Assembly: GCF_008974265.1 (NCBI RefSeq)
Contig: NZ_BKZW01000002.1
Location: 1,426,001 to 1,490,000 of the forward strand
Length of the DNA: 64,000 nucleotides
Direction of reading: 5' to 3'
Source of the DNA: Dictyobacter vulcani
GTDB lineage: Bacteria; Chloroflexota; Ktedonobacteria; Ktedonobacterales; Ktedonobacteraceae
The notes beneath the pieces were generated by a model. The model searched no databases, had not been told where the DNA came from, and saw nothing but the letters and a program-made list of their open reading frames with translations. Below are positions 35,623 to 44,954 of this stretch, piece by piece (within the stretch, counting starts at the first letter, position 1; every line of letters starts with the position of its first letter). The position numbers were made by a program, and so were the translations under genes.

Positions 35623-35842
35623 GAGTATGTTGTGCAAGGATTTTACTCCCCCTGAGACTGGATTTTTTCGCAGACTGCCGGTTCTTGATGACGCTGAGAT
35701 ATGTAGCTGGCAACCTGTGATTGGTTTGAGAACTTCACCGGATAAACTTACAGTGAGCAATGATTGCCGCGTAGCGCTGTTATGAGCAAGCATGATCGCA
35801 ATTCTTCAGTAGCCAGGAATATGGTAGAGAAGGAGCATTACT

Positions 35843-36910
35843 ATGCAGCACCACGATACGACCAGAAATGTCGCTGTAGCCATGCAGAAGCTGGCCTGCC
35901 TGAGTGAAGTACTTGATACCCGGTCAGACGAAGTGAGCGTATCTGCCTCTTCTGTGCCTGATTATGCTGAACAGATAGCCGTGATCGGTGCGGGACCGGC
36001 CGGGCTCAGCGCCGCCGTCCATCTGGTGGGATTGGGCTATGCGGTCACGCTGATTGAAGAACTTCCTGTCCTGGGAGGAATGATGGCGGTAGGTATTCCT
36101 GATTTCCGCCTCTCGCGCATCCAGCTCAAGAATTGTCTTGATGCTCTGCACCATCCTCGCCTGACGCTTCAACTCAACACACGCTTTGGCCGAGACCTGC
36201 CCTTTTCTGAAATACGCCAGCAGTATGCGGCTGTTTTACTGGCAATCGGTTTACAGCAGAGTCAGCTCTTGAACGTTTCTGGTGAGCGCGTCTTGCAGGG
36301 AATCCTTCCAGCCATGGGCGTGCTCAGAGCCTATCATCTCCAGCAGGATACCCAACTGAAAGCCGATGTCACGATTATTGGTGGAGGTATGGCTACAGTG
36401 GACGTGGCCCGTGTCGCCATACGCGCAGGTGCGAGTGGGGTACGCGTCTGTTATCCTGGACTCCTGACCGACGTGGCCGATGTCTCTGTGGCGCGCCAGG
36501 AAGGGGTTGTTTTTCTTGAGCAGGTTCTTCCCATTGGCTTATTGGGAAGTGAAGACATGGCTGTCTATGGCATGCATTGCCTGCGCGTCCACTCATTTGG
36601 ACGAGACTCGTTTGGTCGCCACTGTCTGTCCAGAGTACCTGGTTCAGATTTTAAGATACATACCGATACCGTCGTGGATGCCTTTGGCGAATGCGCGGAT
36701 CTCTCCGGCTGCTTACTGGGAGATGATCTGAGCGGAAAGACGCTCATTGCCTATCCTGACACCTTATCGACCAACATACCAGGTGTCTTTGCCGCCGGAG
36801 ACATCACCGGTGGATATCGCAGTATCCTGACCGCTCTTGAACAGGGCCAGAGAGCGGCCAACTCCATCCATCACTATCTGCACCAGCATGCCTTTTCTGT
36901 CTTCTTATGA
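35843..36910 (+). CDS. FAD/NAD(P)-dependent oxidoreductase, GltD-like
   Basis: 355 residues. FAD fold IAVIGAGPAGLSAAVHLVGLG, then EELPVLGGMMAVGIPDFRL, the signature of the glutamate synthase small subunit and related flavoproteins. NADPH fold VTIIGGGMATVDVARVAIRAGA, and a closing GVFAAGDITGGYRSILTALEQGQRAA. The N-terminal Fe-S domain of GltD (four-Cys clusters) is absent; only about 30 unrelated residues precede the FAD fold. Without a partner large subunit it may reduce a ferredoxin or another carrier. Neighbours are stress genes. Confidence 0.85.
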   Translation: MQHHDTTRNVAVAMQKLACLSEVLDTRSDEVSVSASSVPDYAEQIAVIGAGPAGLSAAVHLVGLGYAVTLIEELPVLGGMMAVGIPDFRLSRIQLKNCLDALHHPRLTLQLNTRFGRDLPFSEIRQQYAAVLLAIGLQQSQLLNVSGERVLQGILPAMGVLRAYHLQQDTQLKADVTIIGGGMATVDVARVAIRAGASGVRVCYPGLLTDVADVSVARQEGVVFLEQVLPIGLLGSEDMAVYGMHCLRVHSFGRDSFGRHCLSRVPGSDFKIHTDTVVDAFGECADLSGCLLGDDLSGKTLIAYPDTLSTNIPGVFAAGDITGGYRSILTALEQGQRAANSIHHYLHQHAFSVFL

Positions 36911-36929
36911 TGATGGCTACGCGGGGAGG

Positions 36930-37375
36930 CCAGCGGCAAGCGCCAATACGTTTCGTTGAAGGAGAGAACCTCAACGGTATGGCGTGGCGTCGTGTACGTG
37001 GAGAGGGCGCCACACGCGGAGGCCGCACTGCTGCGTTTGCGCAGGCCAGCGTGCTCGAACGACGTGCAGTGCTGTGGCGCCTACAGGGATCGTGGGTGCC
37101 GTTGCCTGCTCGCGCCGCAACGTGGTGGGTGAGCGCGTGGATCCTCCCCGTACCTTCTCGAAGAGGATCACGACACAGGATCCGTCTCGGTGTAGGCGCC
37201 ACATGCGATGCGCTTTGAGCCCCTCGCTCCATGATCACGCCGCATGCCGGCCTCCGCGTGTGGCGCCCTCTCCACGGATGATTCGCTGCTCTTCTCCACC
37301 ATGTTTTTTATGGTCACAAAAGCGCTTCACCGAAACGTATTGGCGACGAGCGCTGCCGATACGGTACGATACGGA
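36930..37375. repeat. Long GC-rich interspersed repeat, copy B
   Basis: Same family and orientation as copy A, with GGAGAGGGCGCCACACGCGG near 37000 and its complement near 37245-37272. It lies between the oxidoreductase stop and the response regulator stop (convergent genes). Confidence 0.85.
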
Positions 37376-37378
37376 GGT

Positions 37379-38101
37379 TTATGCTTCATCCTTGGGGTGG
37401 GCTGCGAACTGGTAGCCGATGCCAATCTTGGTCAGGATGTAGCGAGGATGGGAGGGATCGGGCTCAATTTTCCGGCGCAGGCGGTTAACGTTTACCTGGA
37501 GCATATGGCTCTCTCCCAGATATTCCTGACCCCAGATACGCTCAAGGAGAAGGTCTAAGGTGACAATACGGCCTGCGTTTTGGATCAGATATGCCAGCAG
37601 GCGATATTCAGTTGGACTCAGGACGATTTCCTGACCATCGAATGTGACAAGATGCTGGCTAAAGTCAATCTTGAGGCGGCCGATGGTCGTCACGGTACGG
37701 ACGGCGTGCGCCTGTTCCTGTGGGATAAATTGAGAGCGGCGTAGGACCGCGCGTACCCGGGCGAGCAATTCATCGACATTAAAAGGCTTGGTCAGATAAT
37801 CATCGGCACCCAGGTTAAAACCCTTGATTTTATCATTATCCTGTCCACGTGCGGTTATCATGATGATGGGCACAGCAGAAAACTCACGCACTTTCTGGCA
37901 GACCGTAAAACCATCCATTTTGGGCATCATTACATCCAGGAGCGCGAGATCAATCTGCCCGGTTTCAATGCACGCAAGCGCCTCCTCACCATCTTTCGCC
38001 GTCAACACATGATAGTCTTCCAATTCAAGCGTGCGCGCTACCAAACGCAATATTTGAGCATCATCATCAGCGGTCAGAATAGTTGTTTTTCTGGCAGTCA
38101 T
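37379..38101 (-). CDS. OmpR/PhoB-family response regulator
   Basis: 240 residues. Receiver domain with acidic pair in LTADDDAQI, phospho-acceptor Asp in LALLDVMMPKMDG (about 55), Thr/Ser switch in IMITARG and Lys in YLTKPFNVDELL. Winged-helix output domain: LSPTEYRLLAYLIQNAGR, WGQEYLGESHMLQVNVNRLRRKIE and GIGYQF. Start overlaps the kinase stop (ATGA). Members bind tandem direct repeats with 11-bp spacing, which is exactly the spacing of the hexamers in the promoters of this region. It is thus the best candidate in the window for their regulator. No such site lies before its own operon. Confidence 0.95.
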   Translation of the reverse strand: MTARKTTILTADDDAQILRLVARTLELEDYHVLTAKDGEEALACIETGQIDLALLDVMMPKMDGFTVCQKVREFSAVPIIMITARGQDNDKIKGFNLGADDYLTKPFNVDELLARVRAVLRRSQFIPQEQAHAVRTVTTIGRLKIDFSQHLVTFDGQEIVLSPTEYRLLAYLIQNAGRIVTLDLLLERIWGQEYLGESHMLQVNVNRLRRKIEPDPSHPRYILTKIGIGYQFAAHPKDEA

Positions 38102-38958
38102 TGCAATGTGTCCTTTTCCATTGTGTTTCGTTTTCCTGGGAGCAGCACATGAAATGTACTGCCGGTGCCGAGTGTGCTCTCAGCCCAGATCAGGCCATGG
38201 TGGAGAGCAACAATATATTTACAGAGCGTCAGGCCTAGCCCCAGGCCATTCACCTCTCGTGTGAGCGTGAGATTGACGCGTTGGAAGCGTTCAAAGATCC
38301 GTTCCAGATCTTCTGCTGGAATGCCAATGCCCCTATCCTGAATACGTAACTCCAGCAGTGGTTGTTGGAGAAAGGTTGGATCGGCATGAAGATATTCTGG
38401 TAGCGTCTCACGTGCTACCGTTGAAACGTGTGTAATCGTGATCTCGATGGGATTTTGTTCAGGAGAGAATTTATGGGCATTTTCGAGCAAATATATAAAT
38501 AGGCTGCGCAAGAGGAGTTGATCGGCAGCGATGTTATATTCTTCAGTCTCATTTGTTGGTGGGATGAGCGAGATCTGAATAGCTCTATGCGCTATGCCCG
38601 CTGGCTGGTCATCGCGCTGCATATCCATTACCACCTCATGCACGAGCTGGTTGATATCGATGGAAAGAGGGCGAAATGCTACCAGATTGGCCTCAAAATC
38701 CGCGACCTCTTGCAGCATATTAATAACATATGCCAGTTGATCACTTCCATGAGCAATTGATTGCAGAAGCTCATATTGTTCTTCAGAAGAAAGCTGCCCA
38801 TGATGCCGTAGCAGCAAGGTTGTATAGCCTTTAATTGCAGCCAGGGGATTGCGCAACTCATGACTGAGTGATGCCAACCATTCAGCATTCATGAAGGTTG
38901 TATCGCCTGGCAGTTGTTCTGTTGCTGGTTGCCCTGGCCGTTTATGCATTTCTTTCAT
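38098..38958 (-). CDS. Soluble sensor histidine kinase
   Basis: About 286 residues. HisKA motif SLSHELRNPLAAIKGY (phospho-accepting His about 34), N-box LENAHKFSP, G1 LRIQDRGIGIP, and G2 LGLGLTLCKYIVALH. There is no sensor domain or membrane helix; only about 25 residues precede the dimerisation domain. It must sense through a partner or an intracellular cue. The stop overlaps the response regulator start by four bases, so they are a cognate pair. Confidence 0.93.
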   Translation of the reverse strand: MKEMHKRPGQPATEQLPGDTTFMNAEWLASLSHELRNPLAAIKGYTTLLLRHHGQLSSEEQYELLQSIAHGSDQLAYVINMLQEVADFEANLVAFRPLSIDINQLVHEVVMDMQRDDQPAGIAHRAIQISLIPPTNETEEYNIAADQLLLRSLFIYLLENAHKFSPEQNPIEITITHVSTVARETLPEYLHADPTFLQQPLLELRIQDRGIGIPAEDLERIFERFQRVNLTLTREVNGLGLGLTLCKYIVALHHGLIWAESTLGTGSTFHVLLPGKRNTMEKDTLQ

Positions 38959-39095
38959 AAGCATATCTTTCTGTGCGCACCCACATATTGTATCCCTCAG
39001 TATAGAAGATAGATCTGTAAGTGTCCAGTTAGAAGGCCGCTCTAGCCAGGCTTTTTCTTGCGCATCTGTATTGTTCGATGGTACTGAAATAGTTT

Positions 39096-39160
39096 TGTGA
39101 TCATATTGTGATGTTGATGCTTTGTCCCGAGATACGCTGGTAGCGTCGTTCAGCTATGCT
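39096..39160 (+). promoter_or_regulatory. Tandem-hexamer promoter of the nitroreductase gene
   Basis: Exact TGTGAT-N5-TGTGAT (39096-39112), a partial third hexamer CGAGAT (39128), and -10 TATGCT (39155-39160). Offsets 11, 32 and 59; the fourth hexamer is not recognisable. Confidence 0.7.
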
Positions 39161-39219
39161 GCAAGAAAGTGAACAAATAGAAGTCAGCGAAGAGCACCTG
39201 GTTAAACAAGGAGACTATT

Positions 39220-40286
39220 ATGATATCGCTGAGTGCGGATCCAAGAAAGATCGAGGAGAATGATTTTCCATATGGGGCTCCCCACATGAGCAATGGCGTT
39301 TCCTGTTGAATTATGCCTTATTAGCGCCATCTGAATACAATATACAACCGTGGCTCTTCAAAGTGCATGGTCGGGTTGTGGAACTCTATGCTGATACGTC
39401 CCGCCAACTGCTGGTAGTCGATCGAGATCAGCGGGAGATGATGATTGCGTGTAGCGCCGCTTTCCTCAATCTACGCATCGCATTGCGCCATTTTGGGTAT
39501 CGGGAAGAGACCTTTGTGCCATCTTTTCTGGATCCTCCGCCGAATCCACTGGTGGCAAAGATCCGGATGGCCGAAGCTTTTCAATGTAGTGAGCAGGATC
39601 ATATCCTGTTTTCCGCGATCACCAGGCGTGTGACCAATCGCCATTTGTTTGAAGAGCGGCCAGTGCCGGCTGATGTATTGGAACAGATTGCACAGCGAGC
39701 GGCCGTCGGGGGGTGCTGGGTACGCTTTATTCAGTCCGATGAATTGCGTTCAGCCCTGGGAGATTTCATCACCGAGGGCGATCGACAACAATGGGCCAGT
39801 CCAGAATTTCGTGAAGAGCTAGCGCACTGGATACGCAGCAGTGACGCTGATTTCAGAGATGGACTACCGGCTGAGGCTGGAAGTAAAGGAAGTTTCGCTG
39901 GCACCAGCAGCGCATACGTCGTGCGAACCTTTGATCTGTGGCGGGCGGAAGCCTGGAAAAACCGTCGGTTGGCGGCGGGCGCTCCAGTTCTGGTCGTGTT
40001 GGGAACGATCAGTGATACACCAGGTGACTGGTTCGCCGTAGGCCAGACCATGGAACGCCTGTTATTATATGCCTATGCCTCCGGTTTGCAGGCCTCCTTT
40101 GTGAATCAACCTATCGAAGTCCCAATGTTACGGCAACACCTGAATACAGCCATTCATGGTTCCGGCTATCCACAACTGATTCTCCGCCTGGGTTATGGTG
40201 CACCCGCGCCCATAACGCCCCGCCGTAGCCTCTCCGATGTGTTACTAGAATTCCAACCGGAGAAAGCACACGGCGACTATCTCTAG
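39220..40286 (+). pseudogene. Acg-like nitroreductase, frameshifted near the N-terminus
   Basis: ATG 39220 has AAGGAG upstream and gives MISLSADPRKIEENDFPYGAP. The frame then shifts by one base at 39273-39284 (GGGGCTCCCC) to PHEQWRFLLNYALLAPSEYNIQPWLF, and continues to 40286. The main body has the nitroreductase features LLAPSEYNIQPW, RVTNRHLFEERPVP, WFAVGQTMERLLLYAYASGLQASF and the C-terminal Gly-rich tail. It resembles mycobacterial Acg (Rv2032/Rv3131), proteins of the dormancy regulon. The shift lies in two four-base homopolymers, so a sequencing error is likely and the gene may be intact. Confidence 0.8.
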
Positions 40287-40296
40287 CGCAGTTTGT

Positions 40297-41013
40297 TTAA
40301 GCCAATTGACCACGTAACGCAACCAGCTCAGGATCGTTAAGGGCCTTCTCTTTGAGACGAGGATTATATGTCAGCGCTTCCTGTAAGAGCGCGTGAGCTT
40401 TCTCCAGCTGGTTCAGTTGCGCATAAAAGCAGGCCAGATTATAGAGGAAACTCCCTTTTACCCATGCTGGCCACGCCTCATTTTGTATGATCCTATTGGC
40501 GCAATTCTCACGGATCTGAATTGCCCGGGTGAGATCGTGACGGTCGCTATAATACTGCACGAGATGCTCCTGATCATGCTCATAGCAATTTCCCAGGAAG
40601 GCTGCATACAGTGGTTTTTCCCCGGAGATGCTGGCGAAGCGATCAGGGATTGTCAGATCTTCCTCGCTGAATTGCTCCATCAACCTGATGAGTTCGGCGT
40701 AGACGCGCTCAGATTCAGCGCGAATCTCTGACCAGGGACGCTGCTGATGTTCCTCAAAAACAAGCGAATTGGACTGTTCAACGCTCTCGTCGTCTGGCGA
40801 TAACCCCTGATGCTGCAGGGCGGCAGTCAACTTCAGCACGAGATGTTGATGCCAGAAAGTCATATGAGCCACATGATCTTTGGCCGACCAGTGTTCCGGC
40901 TCCCCAATGGCAGTACGTTCGGCCTCACTCAATCCCTGTAAAAAAGCTTCCTCATCACGATGGCCCTGCTGCAAGAGGTCGCGTAAGATGGTCTTAAAAG
41001 GCTGTGCGGTCAT
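40297..41013 (-). CDS. DinB-like (ClbS/DfsB) protein with C-terminal TPR
   Basis: 238 residues. The first 160 form a DinB four-helix bundle: EHWSAKDHVAHMTFWHQHL with metal-type histidines and a later CYEHDQEHLVQYYSD. The final 70 (FLYNLACFYAQLNQLEKAHALLQEALTYNPRLKE) are a tetratricopeptide unit. DinB-fold proteins often act as metal-dependent thiol transferases or protective hydrolases. Convergent with the nitroreductase. Confidence 0.82.
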   Translation of the reverse strand: MTAQPFKTILRDLLQQGHRDEEAFLQGLSEAERTAIGEPEHWSAKDHVAHMTFWHQHLVLKLTAALQHQGLSPDDESVEQSNSLVFEEHQQRPWSEIRAESERVYAELIRLMEQFSEEDLTIPDRFASISGEKPLYAAFLGNCYEHDQEHLVQYYSDRHDLTRAIQIRENCANRIIQNEAWPAWVKGSFLYNLACFYAQLNQLEKAHALLQEALTYNPRLKEKALNDPELVALRGQLA

Positions 41014-41103
41014 TGAAATACCCTTTCATAGTGCGTCAATACAAATCTTATACTTGAGAGTATCTCACAATAAGCGGTCAAATTTGGCCCCATTATTTTT
41101 TCT

Positions 41104-41160
41104 CCCGTAGCAGCTGCCGCTACGGGCACGCACACTTCTCACATGTGAGAAGTGTGCGTG
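41104..41160. terminator. Two adjacent palindromes downstream of cydB
   Basis: CCCGTAGC...GCTACGGG (41104-41126), a REP-like unit, then a perfect 34-bp palindrome (41127-41160) centred on CATG. They lie between the cydB stop and the DinB start. Confidence 0.6.
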
Positions 41161-41177
41161 GGGGACTGGCTTTTGGC

Positions 41178-42188
41178 TTAGATGTGTTCGATTGGTTTTT
41201 GCAGGCGCTGGCGGAAGATCCAGTAGTTCCAGGCCTGGTAGGCGAGCACAATTGGTACGAAGGAGATGGCGATCCAGCTCATGATGGTGAGTGTGTATGG
41301 ACTCGATGACGCGTTATAAATGGTCAGGTTCCAGGCTGGATTGAGGCTGGAGATCATGACGCGTGGGAAGAGTCCTTGAAAGATGGTCAGGGTTGAGAGT
41401 GCGATGGTGAGCCCTGTCATGCAGAAGGCCCAACCGCTGTGACCGCGTTGTAATAGCCGTAAGACCAGCAGTAGGGCTACACCTGCTCCCAGCGGTGCGA
41501 TGCCAGGATCAATTCCGAGCCGGGCAAACACATCCGTGGTAAAATAGCCCAGACCAACAAAGAGAAAGACGCAGATTACGGCAGGCGCCCAGACGCGTTT
41601 CGCCGCTGTCAGAGCTCGCTCGCGCATTACGCCCTCGGTTCTCAAGTTGAGGAAGATGGCTCCGTGGAGCAAGAACAGGCTGGTAAAGGTTAATCCACCC
41701 AGCAGGGCATAAGGATTGAGTAAGTTCCAGAAACCACCAACATAGTTCATATGGCTATCAATGGGCACGCCTTCGATAATATTGGAGATAGCCACGCCCC
41801 ACAGGAAACCTGGTAGCAGGCTGCCAATAAAGATCATCCAATCCCAGCCCGCCCGCCAGCTGGCGCGCTCATCCTTGTTCCGGAACTCAAAGGCCACGGC
41901 CCGCACGATCAGGGCGACCAGCATCAGCATCAGCGCCAGGTAGAACCCGCTGAAGAGGGTGGCATACCAGTCAGGAAATGCCGCGAAGAGAGCGCCACCA
42001 GCGGTCAGCAGCCAGACCTCATTGCCATCCCAGAATGGTCCGATACTCTGGGCAATCAGGCGACGTTCAGCATCATTTTTGCCGAGAAAGGGTAGCAACA
42101 TGCCGACGCCATAGTCGAAGCCCTCCAGGAAGAAAAATCCAATAAAGAGGACCGTGATTAATAGAAACCAGAAGGTATTAAGATTCAT
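41178..42188 (-). CDS. cydB: Cytochrome bd ubiquinol oxidase subunit II
   Basis: 336 residues, highly hydrophobic, about eight or nine membrane helices. The start (FWFLLITVLFIGFFFLEGFDYGVGMLLPFLG) and the conserved PFWDGNEVWLLTAGGALFAAFPDWYA are diagnostic. CydB supports CydA in reducing O2 to water with quinol electrons at very high oxygen affinity. It follows cydA by 31 bases in one operon. No cydX-like small gene was found after it. Confidence 0.97.
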   Translation of the reverse strand: MNLNTFWFLLITVLFIGFFFLEGFDYGVGMLLPFLGKNDAERRLIAQSIGPFWDGNEVWLLTAGGALFAAFPDWYATLFSGFYLALMLMLVALIVRAVAFEFRNKDERASWRAGWDWMIFIGSLLPGFLWGVAISNIIEGVPIDSHMNYVGGFWNLLNPYALLGGLTFTSLFLLHGAIFLNLRTEGVMRERALTAAKRVWAPAVICVFLFVGLGYFTTDVFARLGIDPGIAPLGAGVALLLVLRLLQRGHSGWAFCMTGLTIALSTLTIFQGLFPRVMISSLNPAWNLTIYNASSSPYTLTIMSWIAISFVPIVLAYQAWNYWIFRQRLQKPIEHI

Positions 42189-42219
42189 TATATTCCCCTA
42201 TTCTTGATGAGTTTCCAGC

Positions 42220-43605
42220 TTAGTAAGCTTCAATCAGAGCACCATCTGGTTGTACCGTTGGTTGAACAGCATCCTTATCCTCAATGCGTGAATAGCGTGC
42301 GAGCAGATAAACATCTGCCACCGCCAGCACTCCGTACAGGGTAGCGAAGACCAGCAGCGAGGTTAAGACACTACCGGCATTGACGGTAGGCGAGACGCCC
42401 CGCGCAGTAGTCATCAGACCAAAGACGATCCAGGGCTGCCGACCTACTTCAGTCATAATCCAACCAGCTGAGTTTCCCAGGTACGGCAGGGCAATGGTAA
42501 AGGGTAAGAGCCAGAGCAGCCAGCGAGCTTTCTCCAACTGTCCACGCATCAAGAAGAAGAGTGCCAGCAGGGAAGCCGCAATCATGGCCATGCCTGTCCC
42601 AACCATGATGCGAAAACTCCAATAGGTGATCGCCACCGGAGGAACATAGTTGCCAGGGCCGTATTGTTTCACATACTGGGCCTGTAGATCATTAATGCCA
42701 GGAATCTTTCCATCTGGCTGATTAAAGGCCAGCACGCTCAAGAGGTCTGGTACTTTGATGGCAAAGACATCTTTGCGGCTATTCTCATTCCCGATGGTGA
42801 ACAAGGAAAATGCCGCTGGATCTTCCGAGTTCCAGAGCGCTTCGGCCGCCGCCATCTTCATGGGTTGGGTGCGGATCATATGCTGTGCCTGTGTATGGCC
42901 CACAATCGCGACCAGCAAGCTGGAGATCACGGCCGCCGCCGCACCAATCGCCGCAGATTTGCGGAAAAGCTCACTATCCTTCCCTTTCCTGAGCAGGTTA
43001 TAGGCACTGATGCCGAGGACAAAGAAGGAGCCAGTGGCGATGCCTGCGGTGATGACATGGGGAAACTGTACCCACAGATTAGGATTGGTGATTAGCGCCA
43101 GGAAATTAACCATCTCAGCACGGCCATTGCGGAGCACAAAGCCAACTGGTTCCTGCATGAACGAGTTCGCGATCAAAATCCAGAAAGCTGAGAGGTAGGA
43201 ACCGAAGACGACCAGCCAGATCGTGGCCAGATGGAGTTTCTTCGGTAATTTATCCCATCCAAACATCCAGATACCCAGGAAAGTAGATTCGAGGAAGAAA
43301 GCCAGCAAGGCTTCAATCGCGAGAGGTGCACCAAAGATATCCCCCACAAAGCGAGAATACGAGGCCCAGTTCATGCCAAACTGAAATTCCTGTACAATGC
43401 CAGTCGCCACCCCCATCGCAAAATTAATTAAAAAGAGACGTCCCCAGAACTGGGCCATCCGCTTATAAACATCGTTGTGAGAACGAACATAAATTGTCTC
43501 CATAATTGCTACCAGGAGCACAAGTCCCAGTGTCAGCGGGACAAAAAAGAAATGATAGACCGTCGTAATGGCAAATTGCCAGCGAGCAAGCAGAAGTGTA
43601 TCCAT
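42220..43605 (-). CDS. cydA: Cytochrome bd ubiquinol oxidase subunit I
   Basis: 461 residues with GGAGG before the start. Heme ligand His18 lies in TTVYHFFFVPL; further ligands are His in FPHVITAG and Met in the helix after FGMNWASYSRFVGDIFG. GWIMTEVGRQPWIV is conserved in all bd oxidases. The Q-loop is short, as in Firmicutes and Chloroflexota. The enzyme allows respiration at low oxygen and resists NO and sulfide. The operon promoter has the shared hexamer architecture, which links it to the stress genes. Confidence 0.97.
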   Translation of the reverse strand: MDTLLLARWQFAITTVYHFFFVPLTLGLVLLVAIMETIYVRSHNDVYKRMAQFWGRLFLINFAMGVATGIVQEFQFGMNWASYSRFVGDIFGAPLAIEALLAFFLESTFLGIWMFGWDKLPKKLHLATIWLVVFGSYLSAFWILIANSFMQEPVGFVLRNGRAEMVNFLALITNPNLWVQFPHVITAGIATGSFFVLGISAYNLLRKGKDSELFRKSAAIGAAAAVISSLLVAIVGHTQAQHMIRTQPMKMAAAEALWNSEDPAAFSLFTIGNENSRKDVFAIKVPDLLSVLAFNQPDGKIPGINDLQAQYVKQYGPGNYVPPVAITYWSFRIMVGTGMAMIAASLLALFFLMRGQLEKARWLLWLLPFTIALPYLGNSAGWIMTEVGRQPWIVFGLMTTARGVSPTVNAGSVLTSLLVFATLYGVLAVADVYLLARYSRIEDKDAVQPTVQPDGALIEAY

Positions 43606-43645
43606 AGATCCTCCATCAATGAAATGTGTCAGGCGTGCTTGTCTA

Positions 43646-43710
43646 ATCCTAGTGCCGAAGCTTTACAATGAAGTCACTGGATACAAGCTGTACATCACAA
43701 ACAAATCACA
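43646..43710 (-). promoter_or_regulatory. Tandem-hexamer promoter of cydAB
   Basis: Leftward: exact TGTGAT-N5-TGTGAT (43710-43694), weaker AGTGAC and TGTAAA at offsets 32 and 43, and -10 TAGGAT (43651-43646) at 59. Confidence 0.7.
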
Positions 43711-43763
43711 GCAATATTTAGCCGCGCTACAGGCCTCTATAGTTGGTTTTGTTGCAGTGATGG

Positions 43764-43828
43764 TGTGATGGGTTTGTGATATGGAACACTCTTTTAGAGA
43801 AAGTGTTGGGATATGTAGAGCCTATATT
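43764..43828 (+). promoter_or_regulatory. Tandem-hexamer promoter of the 43878 stress gene
   Basis: Exact TGTGAT-N5-TGTGAT (43764-43780), AGAGAA-N5-TGGGAT (43796-43812), and -10 TATATT (43823-43828). Offsets 11, 32, 43 and 59. It faces the cydAB promoter. Confidence 0.75.
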
Positions 43829-43877
43829 GTGTCCAGAATAAAAAAACACCTGCGATACCATGAATAAGGAGGTTCTC

Positions 43878-44936
43878 ATGTCCAGCCAATTCCAGCATAT
43901 TATTGTCCCGCTTGATGGCTCAGCATGCGCGGAGCACGCATTGCCCATGGCGGCACGCATCGCCCGTAACTCGGGAGCGAGGATCACCCTTTTATACATT
44001 CTCGAAACTATTCATGAATATGCGACCTATGCTGTGCCTTCCGGCCTTTTGAGCGGGGATATGTTGGGAGTGAGTGAGCAGCAGGCCAGAGACTACCTCA
44101 TGCGTATTCAGAAGGATCCTGTGCTTAACGGCATTGCGCTGCATCCTTCGATCTTCATCGGACAAGCGGCTGCAACCATCGTTGAGAACGCTCGTCTTGA
44201 GCATGCGGATCTGATAGTGATGTGCAGCCATGGCCGTACAGGTTTCCGGCGTATCGTGATGGGCAGCGTCACTCAGCAAGTCATGCGCGAGAGCCCGGTA
44301 CCGGTCCTGGTCTTGCAGCAGAGCGATCAAGAATGTCTGCAGGAACAGACCTCACCATTCCGCATTCTCGTAGCCCTGGATGGCTCTGAACGCGCGGAAG
44401 CTGCTCTCAAGCCAGCCGCCATGCTGAGCGTTCTCTTATCCGAGCCACAGCCAGGCAGTCTGTATCTGCTACGTGTCGTGTCTCCAGTGCTTCCAACTGA
44501 GAGTGACGAAGTTGAGGATACCATCCAGTCTAATCGGCATGCGTTGCAGTGCGCGAAGAAATATCTGCGCGATGTGGCCGAAAAGATGCGACTGACCACG
44601 CTGCCGGACCTGCCGTTGCAGATCAGCTATTCTGTGCGCTACGATAGCGACATCTCTGGTACCGTTCGTGATGCAGCTATGCTTGGACATGTCTTAACGA
44701 CACCTCCAATCAGCGCACTGGCAATCACGACCCACGGACGCCATGGCGTGCCGCGCCTGTTACTGGGAAGTGTCACAGAAAATATTCTGGGGCATTCAAT
44801 GTTACCTCTACTTGTGGTCAGGGTACCAGACAAGAAGATAGAGCATCAGAGCAAAAAGACAGAGCCGCACACGCATGTGACAACGTCGGAAAAGGATCAT
44901 GAGGCTGAACCCTACAGTCCTTTCACCTTCTTCTAA
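43878..44936 (+). CDS. Universal stress protein, two UspA domains
   Basis: 352 residues from ATG 43878 (AAGGAGG seven bases upstream); an earlier in-frame ATG at 43860 is rejected. Both nucleotide motifs are complete: CSHGRTGFRRIVMGSV and TTHGRHGVPRLLLGSV. Domain starts are HIIVPLDGSACAEHA and RILVALDGSERAEAA. A polar tail of about 35 residues follows (KKTEPHTHVTTSEKDHE). It is divergent from cydAB, so oxygen-limited respiration and this stress protein share a regulatory region. Confidence 0.94.
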   Translation: MSSQFQHIIVPLDGSACAEHALPMAARIARNSGARITLLYILETIHEYATYAVPSGLLSGDMLGVSEQQARDYLMRIQKDPVLNGIALHPSIFIGQAAATIVENARLEHADLIVMCSHGRTGFRRIVMGSVTQQVMRESPVPVLVLQQSDQECLQEQTSPFRILVALDGSERAEAALKPAAMLSVLLSEPQPGSLYLLRVVSPVLPTESDEVEDTIQSNRHALQCAKKYLRDVAEKMRLTTLPDLPLQISYSVRYDSDISGTVRDAAMLGHVLTTPPISALAITTHGRHGVPRLLLGSVTENILGHSMLPLLVVRVPDKKIEHQSKKTEPHTHVTTSEKDHEAEPYSPFTFF

Positions 44937-44954
44937 TCAATGATGTCTGGGGCA

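Noticed and set aside
35716-35732. TGTGAT-N5-TGAGAA before the GltD-like gene
   Set aside because: No second pair and no -10 at 58-60, so it is not counted with the 14 promoters.
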